In this document: positions 11,282 through 23,708 of the stretch, piece by piece
How the letters are laid out: each line of letters starts with the position of its first letter
Numbering within the stretch: position 1 is the first letter of the stretch
NCBI GenBank assembly: GCA_034359265.1
Contig: CP136893.1
Coordinates: 23,072,001-23,136,000, forward strand
Direction: 5' to 3'
Length of the DNA stretch: 64,000 nt
Source of the DNA: Canna indica
Lineage: Eukaryota; Streptophyta; Magnoliopsida; Zingiberales; Cannaceae
Position numbers and translations under genes: made by a program
The notes under the pieces: generated by a model
What the model was told of the DNA's origin: nothing
What the model saw: the letters and a program-made list of their open reading frames with translations, nothing else
Database searches by the model: none

Positions 11282-14165
11282 TGTAATACCTTAGAAATTT
11301 CCTAATATAAAATTTTAATTGGTGCAGCATATCGGATCGAGATCGAGTCAAATTGAGTCGCGAAGTCATCGCGAGTAGAAGGTATGATTTAAATTCTAGA
11401 CCCGTGATTGATGTTCTTCTATAGTTGTATGTATGGATAACTTATGTGGGTTGGAGTCAAGTTCATGGGTCGAATTGAGGTTCGATTCGGACTTAAGTGG
11501 AGTCAAGTAAGAGGGTTAGGTGAGGAAGGGTAATTAGGTCAAAAAAAAAGAAGATAACTTATCTCTTCACCCCAAGCCGCCGTGCAGCTCAAAGCAAATT
11601 AGAGCCGCACGCAGCACGAGGTGAAGAGGAGGGGGAGAAGGTTGTGGACAGTGCTGGATCCGTGTCGTCGTAGAAATCGGGATCGCCTTCGTCTCGTCCA
11701 TCTTCTTCTTCTCATCGAGGTGAGTGATCGGGTTTGTCAAAAAGGGGAGGCAGGTGGCCGAACCTTGGAAGTTTTCATGGATCGAGTTTTACACGATGTT
11801 TCTTACCGATCATTGTAGTTATTGTGTTTAGTGTTCAGATGACTCACCTCGTTGTGATTTATGTGCTTTATTGATGATGATTTATGTGATCTAGGGTTTG
11901 GCTGAATAGAGAAAAAAATGGAAAGGTCATGTCGAAATTTTCTTCGATTTCCTCGAGCGGCTTAAAACCCTTAGATTATCTTCTTTTAGTTAAAGATTAG
12001 ATTATTGAATCGATGAGTAGGATTGATAGTCGAGAGCGCCCCCTTCCAATCTAGAAGGCTTGGCCGAGCAAGGAATTACCCTGCTCAAGATTCGGCCGAG
12101 CTAGGAAGAGGATGAAATGGAAAGATCAATCAATTTCTTCATGCTAGATTTCATGTTCGATAACTTGAATGTAGATCCTTACACTTGCCCAGTCATTCAT
12201 GGTTATCTTAGGTGATTTTGAAATATTAGGAAAGATCATAATATAAGGTTGCATATTTGTAGAGAAATTTATGAGGTAGCATAAAATTCATTAATTTGCC
12301 TTTGCCGCACTATTGATGCTTGTTTTGAGATTTCCATGCTAGTACATCATTACCTTGCTGAAATTTCTCTATAATGCAGAATTTAATTGCTTTAAATGTT
12401 GCTATTGTGTGGAGTTTTATGCTATTAGTTGTAGAATAAATTCATTATAATTAGTATGTTGTGATACACTTGTATTTGAACATATTTGTGCTCATGACAT
12501 GTGGTTTACTTTTATGGAATGTGGCTAAGGATGCTAGATGATTATAATAACACTATTAGGGTGTTTAGTTATCGAGAAAACTTGGAATTGGACGAGCTAG
12601 GTGTCACACCTAGGGAATAATTAGCGGACACTAGTGTACGATTGATGGTGCCCGAAATGAGGGGGCTGGGTACGGGTGATGGCCTGAGGTTTAAATAGGA
12701 AAACTTTAGAGCACTTTTGCTTGTGTATTGTGATTGAGATGGTCGGACTGAGTAGCATTGATTGCCAGAATGACTAATCTTTGACTCAGTAGGTGATTAG
12801 GGTCTTGAGATTGCACCAGCGGACACGCTAGGTGTTAGACCCGAGTGGTGGAGGGTCTTAAGATTTCGTTAGTGGGCCATGCTGATGGTAGACCCGAGTT
12901 GGGTGGGACAAGCTATCCCTTACCTGGTGGGCTCTTGAGACTAGTTGGCCATCCTAGTTGACGGGCCCGGTGATTGTTGTGACATTCCTTGTATGATTGT
13001 ATGGAGACCGGGATGGCCAAACCTTTCATATAGATTTAGGCCCATGGTGGCCGAGTGTTACTGGTAGGGCTGTTCATGGGTCAGGTCGGGTCAGGTTTGA
13101 AAGCAAAAAAAAATTGAACCTGACCCGACCCGACCTGCCCGAAATCGGATCGGATCGGGTCGGGTAGTCGGGTTACCCGTTAAAAATAAAATACAATTTT
13201 TTTTTAAATTTTTTTTGCCTTCACGCGCCAGACGCATGTTGGAAAGACGCGTCTTCCCAAGACACGAAGCAGCATCCCGCGTGGGACGCTGCTTCTTAGG
13301 AAGAGGCAGCTGCGTGGCCGCACCTCATTCCCGCGTCTTCCCGAACATATATAATTAATAATATTAATATATATATATATATATATATATTAATAATAGT
13401 AATAAATATAACTAATCGGGTAATCGGGTCGGGTCTCGAGTAATCGAGTTCCAAACCTTAAAACCCAAGACCCGACCCGATTAGAGTCGGGTTTGAAAAA
13501 ACTAAACCCGACCTGACCCGATTAGTTCGGTCGGGTCAAATTTTTGGATTCATTGGGTCAGGTTTGACCCATGAACAGCCCTAGTTACTGGGACTGGTAA
13601 GGCCGAAGGGGCCAGTTCACTTATTCAAAAAGCATGACAATGTGGTTGGTTGATAAGGAGGTGGTTAGTTTAAATTCCATATTCGTATCACACTGCTATA
13701 TATGTTATCTTACCGGGGATTTAAGTGGAGGTTCGAAAGGACCGCTCACTGAGTTCCTCATGAACTCACGATTTATTTATTTATTTTTACAGAGCCCGAC
13801 CATTGAGGTACGGCCTGGTGGCATGGTGCGACTAGAGGGCAAGTGGTGACACAGATCTCGTAGTAGGCGGCGATATAGTCGTAGTCGTGTTGTTAGAGTT
13901 GTTGGACATGCACTAGACAATTGTTACTTTTAAAAACATATACTGTTTTAAACTTTGAGATGTTCTTTGAAGTTGGGTTGATTCCTTGAAACCAATTTTT
14001 TTAAAAACCGTTTTGACTTTTAATAAAGATTGGCGCCTTGTTCCTTTTATTCATGTTTTTCATTGATGTTGGTGTATACTGGTGTTATTGTGTAGTGAAT
14101 GTGGTAGGCTTTGGGGTACGACACATACCCTGGCCGGTCATGCAACCCCGAGTTGGGGCATGACA
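11282..14165 (+). repeat. 3' LTR of element A
   Basis: It starts TGTAATACC after the polypurine tract and ends GGGGCATGACA, identical to the end of the 5' LTR. It measures 2884 bp including the 519-bp hAT insert. Open frames inside (11621-11818, 13634-13849) are not supported as genes. Confidence 0.9.
13065..13583. mobile_element. hAT-type MITE with 8-bp target duplication
   Basis: The flanks are GTTACTGG at 13057-13064 and 13584-13591. The inverted ends read TAGGGCTGTTCATGGGTCA and its complement. An 8-bp TSD and a TAGGG-type TIR are hAT features. No transposase frame is present. The interior is a run of GGGTCGGGT-like units on the left, an AT-repeat (about 13365-13390) in the centre and inverted units on the right. 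Confidence 0.95.
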
Positions 14166-14263
14166 TGAGAATACACAGTTTTTGAAGTATATTTGCATAG
14201 TATCCAATCTGCATTGATCCATATTCACATCTATATCCATACCATATAGTTACTCTAATCCAA
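14166..14263. other. Short unassigned spacer
   Basis: Ninety-eight bases lie between the element A LTR end and the LINE poly(T). I see no coding or repeat signal. It may be older flanking DNA. Confidence 0.5.
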
Positions 14264-15931
14264 TTTTTTTCTCAAAAGATAGGATCTTTCATTAATAAAT
14301 GAGAGGGTTTCGAGTACATTGAATGCCTGATAGAAGCATCAACACCACTTCCACATGGAAGGAAACAAAACATATAAAGGCAGTCTATGAGGATATCTGC
14401 CACATGTCTAGAGCTAATTGGATTGAGTCAGCGACTGTGCGGTCGACGGAGTTGAATAGCTTTTTGTTCTGGCTTTTTCAGATACTCCATAGCGTCCAAC
14501 CTATTAGAGAGAGAGTATTGCCTTGCATGCTTTGGTTCTTGTATAACTGCACCCATCCACCCGCCGTCGAGGAAATACGGTGTATGCCAGAGATGTTATC
14601 TAGTATGCCACTCCAAATTTGTTTGGCGATGGAACATTGGAAGCAAGTGTGTATGGCTGTCTCAGGGTGTAGATGGCATCCTGGGCAGGATGTGTCCTGG
14701 ATGGCGCTCCTCGCTTTGCTAGAAGATACCTGACCGAGAGAGCATCCTTGCAGAATCACCAGATGAAGAACTTGAGCTTCGGAGGACATTTGATCTTCCA
14801 AATCGACCGCCAATCGAGAATATCTCCACCTTCATTCTCCTTAATAGAGAGGAGTTGTTTTGCCAGAACATTGTAGCCAGAGGAAACAATGTATGAACCT
14901 GACAGCGATGGATACCACACTGGTACATCACGACCCGGATCGATGCAATTTTATGCTTAGTATTGTGTCCGCTAGTGAAGGTGGAAAGTAGTTTCGGACC
15001 GCCGGTGCATTCCACATGGTTGTGGCTTGTCGAAGAAGTCTAAAATGAGTTGTGGTGCACCTTCATTCTATAAAGTGCTTGTGATGCAGAAGGAAGGCTC
15101 AAGAGGGAGCCAGGGGGCTTTGATGATAGGAAGAGTGGATTGGGAGCCGGTCTTCCATCGAAGACCCGACTGAATGAGCTCGCGGCCTTTGAGTATACTC
15201 CGTCAGCCCCATGAAGGGTTATTACCTTCCTTCACATCTAGTATAGAGGTGTAGGGGGAATATTTGCCCTTCAATACTTGGCCCAGCAGGGAGGAAGGAA
15301 GCGATAGCAGCCTCTAGGCTTGTTTCGCCATCAATGCTAGATTGGAGAGCCGATAGTTCTTCATTCCCAGACCTTCGTCTTTTTTGTCTCTACACAAGGA
15401 TACCTAGTTGACCCAGTGAACTATTTTTCGATCACCACTGTTCCGCCACCAAAATTTCATGTACAATCGATCTATTTCCTCCATTAAAGCTTCCGGAAGG
15501 TAGAAGCATGACATAGCGTAGGAAGGGATCGCCGAGAGTGTGGAGTTTATTAGCGTTGCTTTTTTGGCTAGGAAGAGCCGGCGGCGGGACTTCCAACCTT
15601 CAAGTTTGTGTTTAACCTTCAAGATGCTGAAGTTAAAGGTGTCACTCTTGGACCAGTTAATAATCATTAGGAGACCAAGGTAGTGATCTTGTGCACCGAT
15701 ATTGCGGATGAGAAGTCTTCGGCCTAGTTGATCTCGAAGCCGATGTGATGTATTACGGGAGAAGAACATAGCCGATTTCAATTTGTTTATCTTCAAGCCA
15801 CTGAAACATTCAAAGTATGACAATAGAGAGCCTATGGTATCCACATTCATCCTATCGGCTTTGCAAGATAAAAAGTATGCCGTCCACAAAGAACAAAGAG
15901 TCGATGGCAGGTGCAAGGCGGCTGATGCAGA
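14264..15931 (-). pseudogene. LINE ORF2 tail (RT end, zf-RVT), 5'-truncated
   Basis: Read on the minus strand, the sequence starts just around the catalytic motif, where FADD of relatives reads FVDG. It continues through the reverse transcriptase thumb region (GLKINKLKSAMFFSRNT, YLGLLMIINWSKS, FWWRNSGDRKIVHW). The zinc-binding zf-RVT domain follows at about 14700-14600 (CPGCHLHPETAIHTC), with frame breaks between. The 3' end is marked by the short poly(T) on the plus strand at 14264-14270. The other end is cut by the copia LTR at 15932. The protein would be the endonuclease/reverse transcriptase of an L1-type plant LINE; only the C-terminal third remains. Confidence 0.85.
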
Positions 15932-17273
15932 TGTTGGCCCAAGGGTTCTCCCAAGGCCTTGATATCTATTTTGATGATAACAAACAAGTATTTAATATAT
16001 TTGTGAAGTTTTGAGTTCAGGTTGAGGCTGTGATACGTGGGCGAAGTTCGTTCAGAGAAATAGAAAAATCGGTAAAAATGGCTTTGAAAATGAGCAAGTA
16101 GAAAAATCTAGAGTAAGGATTAGATTTTATGTAATATGTCTCTAGGAATTTTATCCCAAGCTAATTTGTAATGTCATCCAAGTCCAAACTTGGTAACGGA
16201 ACATGGAGATTAAGTGCGCAAGAAGATGGCTGGAAAAAATAGCCTCAACCCAGGTTCGATCGACAGGTAGGTCGATCGAATAAGGCCAAAAATTGGCAAT
16301 TGGCGATTCGATCGATCGAACAAAGCAAAAAATAGGCAGTGGCCAATTCGGTCGACTGGTTGGTCGATCGAACAAAGCAAAAAATTGGTAGTGGCCAATT
16401 TGATCAACCGGACAAAATAAGAAATTGGCAGTAGCCAATTCGGTCGACCAGGCGGTCGACCGAATGTGGCCAGAAAGTGGCAGTAGCCCTGCGGTCGCTG
16501 GGTGGTTGATCAGTCGGTCGATCGACGATCGATCGACAAGCGACCGGATGACGTCCAACAAGCAGAAAAATGCCCGTTGGAGTGAACTATCGAGTGAGGG
16601 GTTATAAATACCCCTCACCAACCTTCATTAAGGCTCTCTAACAACTCTCTAAAGCTTCCTAAGTGTGATTTAAGCCTTCCAAAGTTGATTTGCTCACGCT
16701 TGCTTCTCCGATCGACGATTTCTCTCAAGCACTCATCTTCCCTCGACTCCGACTTTGATTCGACCTCAACATCTTGTGGAATTGGAGGCGTTGAAGGCTT
16801 GGAAAAGAGCTCTTAGTTGTGGTTTACTCTTTAGCTCTTTTAATTGTAATTTTACTTGTTATTTGAACTCGTTTCTTCATTGTTAGCTTGCTAGGTGGCT
16901 AGTGTAAACACTTAGGGTTTGCTTTGTAGACTTGTGTTTTGCCTAGGTGAATAGGTTCGAGGCATTCTCAAAGGGTTGGGAAGGAAGGCCTCGGTTGTAT
17001 TCGAAGGGAAACACATAGTCTATAAAGTGTTGGTTAGAAATCCTTGGTGTGGAAGCAAGGTAGTGGAGTAGACAGTTGGTCGAACCACTATAATTGCTTG
17101 TGTTTGTATTGTGTTGCTCATTTGATATACCTTGCTATTTATACTTGTCAAGCATAATTTAGTCGCACGATTAATTTGGTTGTGTTAGAAATCGAACTTG
17201 AAAGAAATCGAATAGAAGTTAAAATTCACCCAACACTATTCAGCCCTCTTCTAGCCTAGGTATTCGTTCAACA
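15932..17273 (+). repeat. 5' LTR of the copia element
   Basis: The LTR starts TGTTGG and ends TTCAACA, 1342 bp, directly before the primer binding site. It shares start, middle and dyad-rich stretch with the solo LTR at 116-1591 and the fragment at 23709-24170. Confidence 0.9.
16250..16550. repeat. Dyad-rich minisatellite in the copia LTR
   Basis: About five imperfect units of 50-60 bp repeat the theme GGCCAATTCGGTCGACCGG then ACAAAGCAAAAAATTGGCA. Each contains a self-complementary GGTCGACC- or CGATCG-type core. Similar arrays lie at about 440-750 and 23870-24160 in the other two LTR copies. The long open frames here arise from the repeat and are not genes. Confidence 0.85.
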
Positions 17274-17275
17274 AT

Positions 17276-17287
17276 TGGTATTAGAGC
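17276..17287 (+). other. Primer binding site of the copia element
   Basis: TGGTATTAGAGC begins two bases after the LTR end. It matches the initiator tRNA-Met complement used by plant copia elements, with one T for C. Confidence 0.88.
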
Positions 17288-17330
17288 GAGGTCGTAGGAT
17301 TAGATTTAACCATCTACCTTACAATTTAGA

Positions 17331-18905
17331 ATGTCTAATGATATCCAACTAGCTCAAGGGTCTTCTACTCATACTCCACCACTATTTGATGTAAACAACT
17401 ATGCATGTTGGAAATTTTGTATGAATATCTTCCTTCAATCACTTGGCATGGATGTATGGAGGATGATCCAAATAGAGTATAAGCAACCCACTAAGGACAT
17501 GGACGAGTGGAGTCCGGAAGAAATTAGACTCTTTAATGCAAATGCCAAGGCCATCAATGCACTATATTGTGGTCTATCCATTAATGAGTTTAATAGAATT
17601 TCTACTTGTAAGTCGGCTTATTAACTTTGGAGTGTCCTAGAGACCACACATGAAGGCACCTCACAAGTTAAGAAATCTAAGATAAATCTCCTCATGCATT
17701 ATTATGAAATGTTTAAAATGCTTTCGCATGAATCAATTGATGTCATGTATGCTAGATTTCAAAATATTATAAATGACTTAGCTAACCTTGATAGAGACAT
17801 CAAGGAAGAGGAGAAGGTAAGGAAGCTCCTCCGTTCCCTTCCGAAAGCTTGGGAGCCAAAAGTAATTGCAATCATGAAAGCAAAGGACTTGGGGACGTTG
17901 AAGCTCACTGAGCTCATTGGGTCTCTCATGACATATGAGACCCATATGAAGCAATACAAGGAGGAAGATTTCCCCAAAGGCAAGATCATTGCCTTAAAAG
18001 CATCACACTGGGTTGAAGAACCTTCATCATCCAAGGAAGAGGTGGACGATTTTGAGGAAATGGCGATGATGACAAGGAGATTCATGAACTTCATGAGGGG
18101 CGGTATGAGAAAAGGCAAAGGAGGAAACACATGCTTCAATTCCAACACAATCGGGCACCTAAGGAAGAGTTTCCCACTCCTCAAGATGGCTTCTACCTCC
18201 ATCCCTCACAAGAAAGACAAATATAAGAAGAAGAAGAAGAAGAAGAAGAAGGCGGTGATGGCTTCTTGGGATGAAAGTGAGTCTTCGTCAAGTGAAGAAG
18301 ACTCCAAAACTGAAAAGGCAAATCTTTGCCTCACGACAAATGACAACGAGGTAATATTTATTTTTGGCGAGCTTTCATTTACGCAAGAAGAACTAGAAAG
18401 TGAATTTGATCAAATGCATGATGAATTTAATGCTATTAGGAAAAAAATTAAAGAGCTTAAAAAGGACAACAAATTTTTAGAGCTTGAAAATGATAAATTG
18501 ATACTTTCATGCAATGCATTAAGAAAATAAGTAGATAACCTTAAGGGAGAAAAGCATACCTTACACGATGCTAAGAAAAACATATAAAATGAAAACAAAA
18601 AATTAGAGAATGAAAACAAGTTCTTAAGTGATCAAGTAGAGCACTTGAATGATAGCATGCTAAACTTAAAAAAAGAACTTTGCATGCTAAATGAAAAACT
18701 GACAACCTTACAAAATGTCATGCCCAAGGTTGTACATGCAAGAAAGTCATCAAACAATCATGCTCATGCACACATCCATGCTCACACACATAATACAAGA
18801 AAATTTAATGGAAGTTATTTCTCATGTGGTATTTTTGGTCATATGGTTAGAGATTGTACACTAAGGAGAAACCCCATGCTAGATTCACTTGGGTTCCTAA
18901 GATGA
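17331..18905 (+). pseudogene. gag of the copia element (UBN2/DUF4219 type)
   Basis: The ATG at 17331 lies 44 bases after the primer site and opens MSNDIQLAQGSSTHTPPLFD, a typical copia gag start. A TAA at 17622 interrupts the UBN2-like domain, which continues in the same sense at 17694 (MHYYEMFKMLSHESIDVMYA, RKLLRSLPKAW). A lysine-rich run from an AAG repeat lies at about 18221-18250. A first zinc knuckle is degenerate (CFNSNTIGHLRKSF). After it come a coiled-coil-like stretch (18370-18530) and, past further stops, a second knuckle (CGIFGHMVRDC, about 18826-18858). The protein would package element RNA. Confidence 0.85.
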
Positions 18906-18969
18906 CTAACACTCAAGGACCCAAAAAAATTTAGGTACCTAAAATTATCTCTTCTCCATTTGTAGATGG

Positions 18970-19308
18970 AGAAGCATCCTCAAACAAGTAGAATCACATG
19001 GATCTTGGATAGCGGTTCCTCAAACACATGACGGGTGATATAAATATCTTCGCAACCCTATCAAGCAAGGATGACAGACATGTGACTTTTGGAGACAATG
19101 CCAAAGATAATATTATTGGCATTGGCGATATAGGTATACTTCTCTACCATGCATTAAAAATGTCTTGCTAGTTGATGGGTTAAAGCATAACTTGATTAGT
19201 ATATCTCAGTTATGTGATAATGGTTATGTAGTCATTAGAAGTGTATCATCTAATGATATCGTATTTATTGGAAATAGGCAAGAAAATGTATACGCACTAG
19301 TTTTAAAT
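18970..19308 (+). pseudogene. Copia protease and pre-integrase start, truncated by CACTA-0
   Basis: The aspartic protease motif reads W-I-L-D-S-G-S-S (about 18995-19020). It is followed, in shifting frames, by HMTGD, DRHVTFGDNAKDNIIGIG and, after stops, the conserved LVDGLKHN-like stretch. The sequence stops at 19308, where the CACTA terminal repeat begins. The Asp-Ser-Gly triad is intact here, unlike in the two gypsy copies. Frame breaks and truncation make it inactive. Confidence 0.78.
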
Positions 19309-19735
19309 CACTACTAGAAATATGTTATTCAACAACGTCGATCAGCAACGACCGCTCAAGCCGTTGCAATTTCTAATGGCGTTCTTACGGCCGCTCGGGC
19401 CATTGTAGAAGTGATATATCTGCAACGTCTTCGTTACAGTTGCTCGAGTCGTTGCTAATAAGTGGATGGCGCGAACGCGGCATACAAATGAAATAACTTA
19501 TTTGCAACGACTTACTAAAGGCCGCGATGGCAGTTGTTAATGATATGATCACATTAGCAACGGCTTATTTACGGCTACTGCATCCGTCACTCTTTAGCCG
19601 ATCGTGCGCTTACGGCGTAAAAATAAAATACTTATCAGCAAAGGCGTTGCAAAGGCTGCATAGCCATTGCTGATGATGTTACTTATTAGCAACGACGTTC
19701 TAACGATGAGTGAGCTATCCGTTTCTGATAAGTTT
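19309..19735. repeat. Left TIR and subterminal repeats of CACTA-0
   Basis: After the CACTA end, short units such as GCAACGACC and GCCGTTGC recur in both orientations for about 400 bp. Such arrays are the usual binding region for the second CACTA protein. Confidence 0.8.
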
Positions 19736-20758
19736 ATTTAACTCGACCCCGAATGCGCCCGCCCCTTTCCTCATTCTTCTTCCTTGCTTCTGTTGACACC
19801 GCCGCTGCTGATCTCCGCCCGTCGTCGTCACCCGCTCCAGGTAATTTTAGCGCCTCCTCTCCTATACTAGGGCCGGCGGTCGGAGCATTGTCCAGTGTCC
19901 GACATATGTCAAACACTAGACTCCCACGCCGGAACAGTGAGTTGATTAGGGTTTTTTTAAACCCTAATTTTTTTTATTACTCTAATTAATTAAATCTATT
20001 TGGATTAAATGTTTAATGTGTAGATTAGATTAATATTTAATATTTTTTTCAATGTTAATATTATTAATGTTTAGATTAATATTTAATGTTTTTTTAGGTT
20101 AAATGTTTAATGCATGTTTAGATTAATTAGAATAATTTTATTATTATATATATTAATTAATTTTAGCTTAGATTAATTAGATTAATTTTATTGTTAATCT
20201 TTAGATTTGGATTAATTAGAATCGTCCACTTTGGACTCGCGCTGGAATCATCCAATTTGGACTCGTGCCAGATTCGTCCACTATGGACTCGAATCGGCAT
20301 TCACAAATTTAGAAAATAATCATCCATCCGACGAGTTGATACATTTCACGTACGCATCGGCGAGTCGGATATGATTTTGCAAAATCTTAGGATCTGTTCG
20401 GGGGTTGTATGTTCGTGTAAAAGAAGTTGACGATCTTTTATACGACGTACAACCCTTGAATTGTCCCTGATTGGAGAATTTGAGAACATAGTTATTTGTA
20501 TTGCTCTTTAGTTTTTCTTTTAACTGTCAACTCATTAATTCTTAAATTTTGGCTATTGTATCTCTCTTGCTCTCCGATACGCGCCCAGATGATATGCGTA
20601 TTCGAAGAACTATAGGGAGATATTACCAAAATTTAGAATGAAGTTAGCGGTTAAAAGAAATACTTAATGCAATATGAATAATATGAATCCCAAATGGAAT
20701 AGGATCATCTCACCTAAATGCATTAATTGAAGAAATTGTCATTGATTGATAGAATCAT

Positions 20759-23705
20759 GTCGGGCGATCGAAGTTGGATGTACCGACGTCTTGATCATGG
20801 AGCTTTAACGAATGAGTTTCGATTAGGCATAACTTATTTCCTAAATTTTGCCTATTCGAATCAGAAATTCGTTAGCGTCGGTGATAAAATCCGATGTTCG
20901 TGCCGTATTTGCTTGAATGGATGATTTTTGGATCGGGAAACTGTCACTCTACATCTGTATAGCAAAGGATTTGCACCAAAATATTTTCTATGGACTTGTC
21001 ACGGGGAGTCACGTGAAGTCGGGACGTCGAGCAATCCTGTCGTTCAGACACATGGTTAATCTTTCTCTATTGGTGTTTCTTTATCCAGTCCATCTAATCT
21101 CTATAGAACTATGATACTTCATAGTCTTGGGGGTAAATTCTAGCTGAATGATAATGTTGATCGGCCAGTTATTGAGACGTCAGTGCCATCAGATACTACG
21201 GGTGTTGATATCATAGAAGTATAACCTACGGTAGAGATTGAATTGCCGAATAAAGAAACCGCAAAATTTTACGAGATGTTGAAAGCTGTCGATGAACCTT
21301 TGTATGAGAATTGTCCTAACTACACTAGGTTTTCGGCAATGACGCAACTCCTGAACATTAAGGCCGATTGTAATATCAGCGAGGTTGCGTTTGATCGAAT
21401 TGCGGGATTGATTAATTGAATGATGCTTACTGATAACAAGTTTGAGCCAACTTTTTATTAGACTAAAAAGTTGATGAGAAAATTAGGACTTGGGTACGAA
21501 AAAATACATGCATGCCAAAATAACTGCATTTTATATTATAAAGAAAATGTGCAATTGGATAAATGCCCTATATGTGAACATTCTCGTTACAAGGAGAAGA
21601 AATCGGTTCGACAGAAAAATATCCCGTTTAAGGTGCTTCAGTATTTTCCACTGACACCGAGGCTTCAAAGATTATTCATGTCGGAAAAGATCCCCCCTAC
21701 ATGAGTTGGCATGCAAAAAGTCGTGATGATACAGTAATGACTCATGCATCCGACAGTGAAACATAGAAATATTTGGATACATGTTATCCTTCATTTGCTA
21801 GGGATATTAGAAATGTCATATTGGGATTGTGCACTTATGGTTTTAATTCGTTTGGTCATTCTGCAACTCCTTATTCAATTTGGCCAGTGCTGCTAATAGT
21901 TTATATAATTTGCCGGGGTCAATGTGTATGAAAGATAAATTTATTTATCTTTCGATGATTATTCCGGGTCCTAAGGGTCTGCGAAAAGAAATTAACGTGT
22001 TTCTCATACCCCTAATAGATGAATTGAAAACATTATGGACTGAGGGAGCTGCCACTTATGATTGTCATCGGAAGCAAAACTTCAATTTAAAGGCCGCGGT
22101 CTTGTGGACAATCAATGATTTTCCGACCTACGACATGTTGTCTGGTTGGAGCACTCACGGCCGACTCTCTTGTCTGTATTGTATGGAACACTCTATATCA
22201 TTCAGTCTTCAGAACAGATGAAAAATCTCATTCTTTGATTGTCATCATCGATTCCTATCGGCTAACCATCAATATCGAAGGAATCGTAATAAATTTACTA
22301 AGAGAAGAGTTGAAAGAGGTGAGCCACCACCGATGTTGTTTGGTGAAAAAATATAGCACGTGTTTTAGCACTTCTAGAGATAGTGTTTGGTCTGAATGTG
22401 TCAGGCTTTGGTCAAACACATAACTGGGTGAAAAAAAGTATCTTTTGAGAATTATCGTATTGAAGTTCATTACTGATTCGACATAATTTAGACATCACGC
22501 ACATTGAGAAAAATGTGTTTGATAATATTTTTAACACTTTGATGGATGTTCCCGGGAAAACTAAAGATAATGTCAAGGCCCGACATGATCTGAAAATACT
22601 TTGTAAGAGGCCGGAGTTGGAATTACAAGAGATCAACTGACGATATCTGAAACTGAAGGCCCCGTATGTGTTAAATAAACAACAGATGAAAGATGTTTGT
22701 CAATGGATCAGAGAACTCAGATTACTTGATGGATATGCCTCAAACTTATCTCGATGTGTGAACGTCGATGATTGCAAAATATCAGGGATGAAGAGCCATG
22801 ATTGTCATGTATTCATGCAGAGATTGCTTCCTATCGTATTCCGACATCTTCTACCTGATAATATTTGGGGTTCGTTGACTGAATTAAGTATATTTTTTAG
22901 AAACATTTGTGCAAATGTCCTTCGCGTCGAAGATATGTCAGCACTTGAAAGTAATATTGTTGAAATTATATGCAAATTGGAGCAATTTTTTCCTCTTACT
23001 TTTTTTGACTCGATGGAGCATCTACCGATACACTTGGCATACGAGGCATGAGTTGGTGGCCCCGGTCAATATCGATGGATGTACTTATTTGAAAGATACA
23101 TGAATCGTCTGAAGAAAAAAGTAAAGAACACCGCAGGTGTTGAAGGATATCGTATATCATCCAAAAAATATCAATATTTTGCTCATTTTACTTTGAATCG
23201 ATAGTGCAGACAACATTTGATCGTCTTCCACATAATGATAATTGGGGAGTTCGACATTCAGATGTATGTTTAAATATATTATGTTACTCTGGTCGTGCTT
23301 TTGGTTCTTGCCCGTCTCAACACTTAAGTGACAAAGAGTATCATTTGGCACAATTGTAGGTATTACTCAATTGCTCAGAGATTGAACAATTCATTGAAAT
23401 ATTTGACATTGAGATCATGCAAAAATATTCTATTCACAGCGATCAGGAATTGGAGAGATTACGTAATCGTGATTTCCCTACTTGGATTCGGGCTTACAGC
23501 AAAGATTACGACGCTGAAATAGATGAAAAAATATTTGAGTTTGTTAGTGATCTGTCACGACTAGTGTCATGTTATAGCGGATATTATATTAATGGGTATA
23601 AATGTCATACGGGTGAATATGCATTTATAAAGAAGACAATGAATGTCAGGGTCTGCGTGGGACAACATATGTTGAATGTGATATGGATTTTTATGGATTG
23701 TTCAA
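20759..23705 (+). pseudogene. tnp2-type CACTA transposase (heavily broken)
   Basis: The start MSGDRSWMYRRL (20757-20795) opens the transposase-associated zinc domain (CSCRICLNG at about 20900). The Transposase_21 core is readable in pieces: LGYEKIHACQNNCILYYKE (21484-21545), FPLTPRLQRLFMS (21647-21685), SIWPVLL and LPGSMCMKDKFIYLSMIIPG (21890-21970), WTINDFPTYDMLSGWSTHG (22105-22165). DUF4218 follows (SHDCHVFMQRLLP, 22795-22835). A DUF4216 start is seen at 23570 (SGYYINGYKCHT). At least ten stops and shifts destroy it. The better copy at 49344-52905 confirms the order. Confidence 0.88.
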
Positions 23706-23708
23706 AAA

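Larger units (their letters stand above)
1..14165 (+). mobile_element. Ty3/gypsy chromovirus element A (Tekay/Del-like), degenerate and nested
   Basis: The order is LTR, primer binding site, gag, protease, start of reverse transcriptase, inserted Athila-like DNA, RNase H, integrase, chromodomain-like tail, polypurine tract and 3' LTR. This order and the C-terminal chromodomain-like stretch are those of Tekay/Del chromoviruses. The 5' LTR enters the window already truncated. Three elements lie inside: a solo copia LTR, an Athila-like fragment and a small hAT element. By eye, the two LTR ends (1-115 plus 1592-1793 against 13855-14165) differ at roughly 20 sites, so the insertion is old. Every coding part is broken by stops or frameshifts. 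Confidence 0.9.
15932..19308 (+). mobile_element. Ty1/copia element, 5' part only
   Basis: The 5' LTR, primer binding site, gag and start of pol (protease) are present. The element is then cut by CACTA-0 at 19309. The remaining pol (integrase, reverse transcriptase, RNase H) is not seen anywhere in the window. A further LTR fragment of the same family lies at 23709-24170 but is itself truncated. The 5 bases before the LTR are GCAGA, and no matching duplication can be tested. Confidence 0.88.
19309..23708 (+). mobile_element. CACTA-0: decayed CACTA (En/Spm) transposon, 3'-truncated
   Basis: The left terminus CACTACTAGAAATATG lies inside copia sequence and is followed by subterminal repeats and a tnp2 coding remnant on the plus strand. 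The three bases before it are AAT. No right terminus is found: tnp2 runs directly into a copia LTR fragment at about 23709. Between 19990 and 20760 I see only AT-rich DNA plus a short two- to three-fold repeat of TTTGGACTCG (20221-20290). Confidence 0.85.

Noticed and set aside
16151..16621. Long open frames on both strands in the copia LTR
   Set aside because: They are readings of the dyad-rich minisatellite, with the same residues repeated, and appear in several frames at once.
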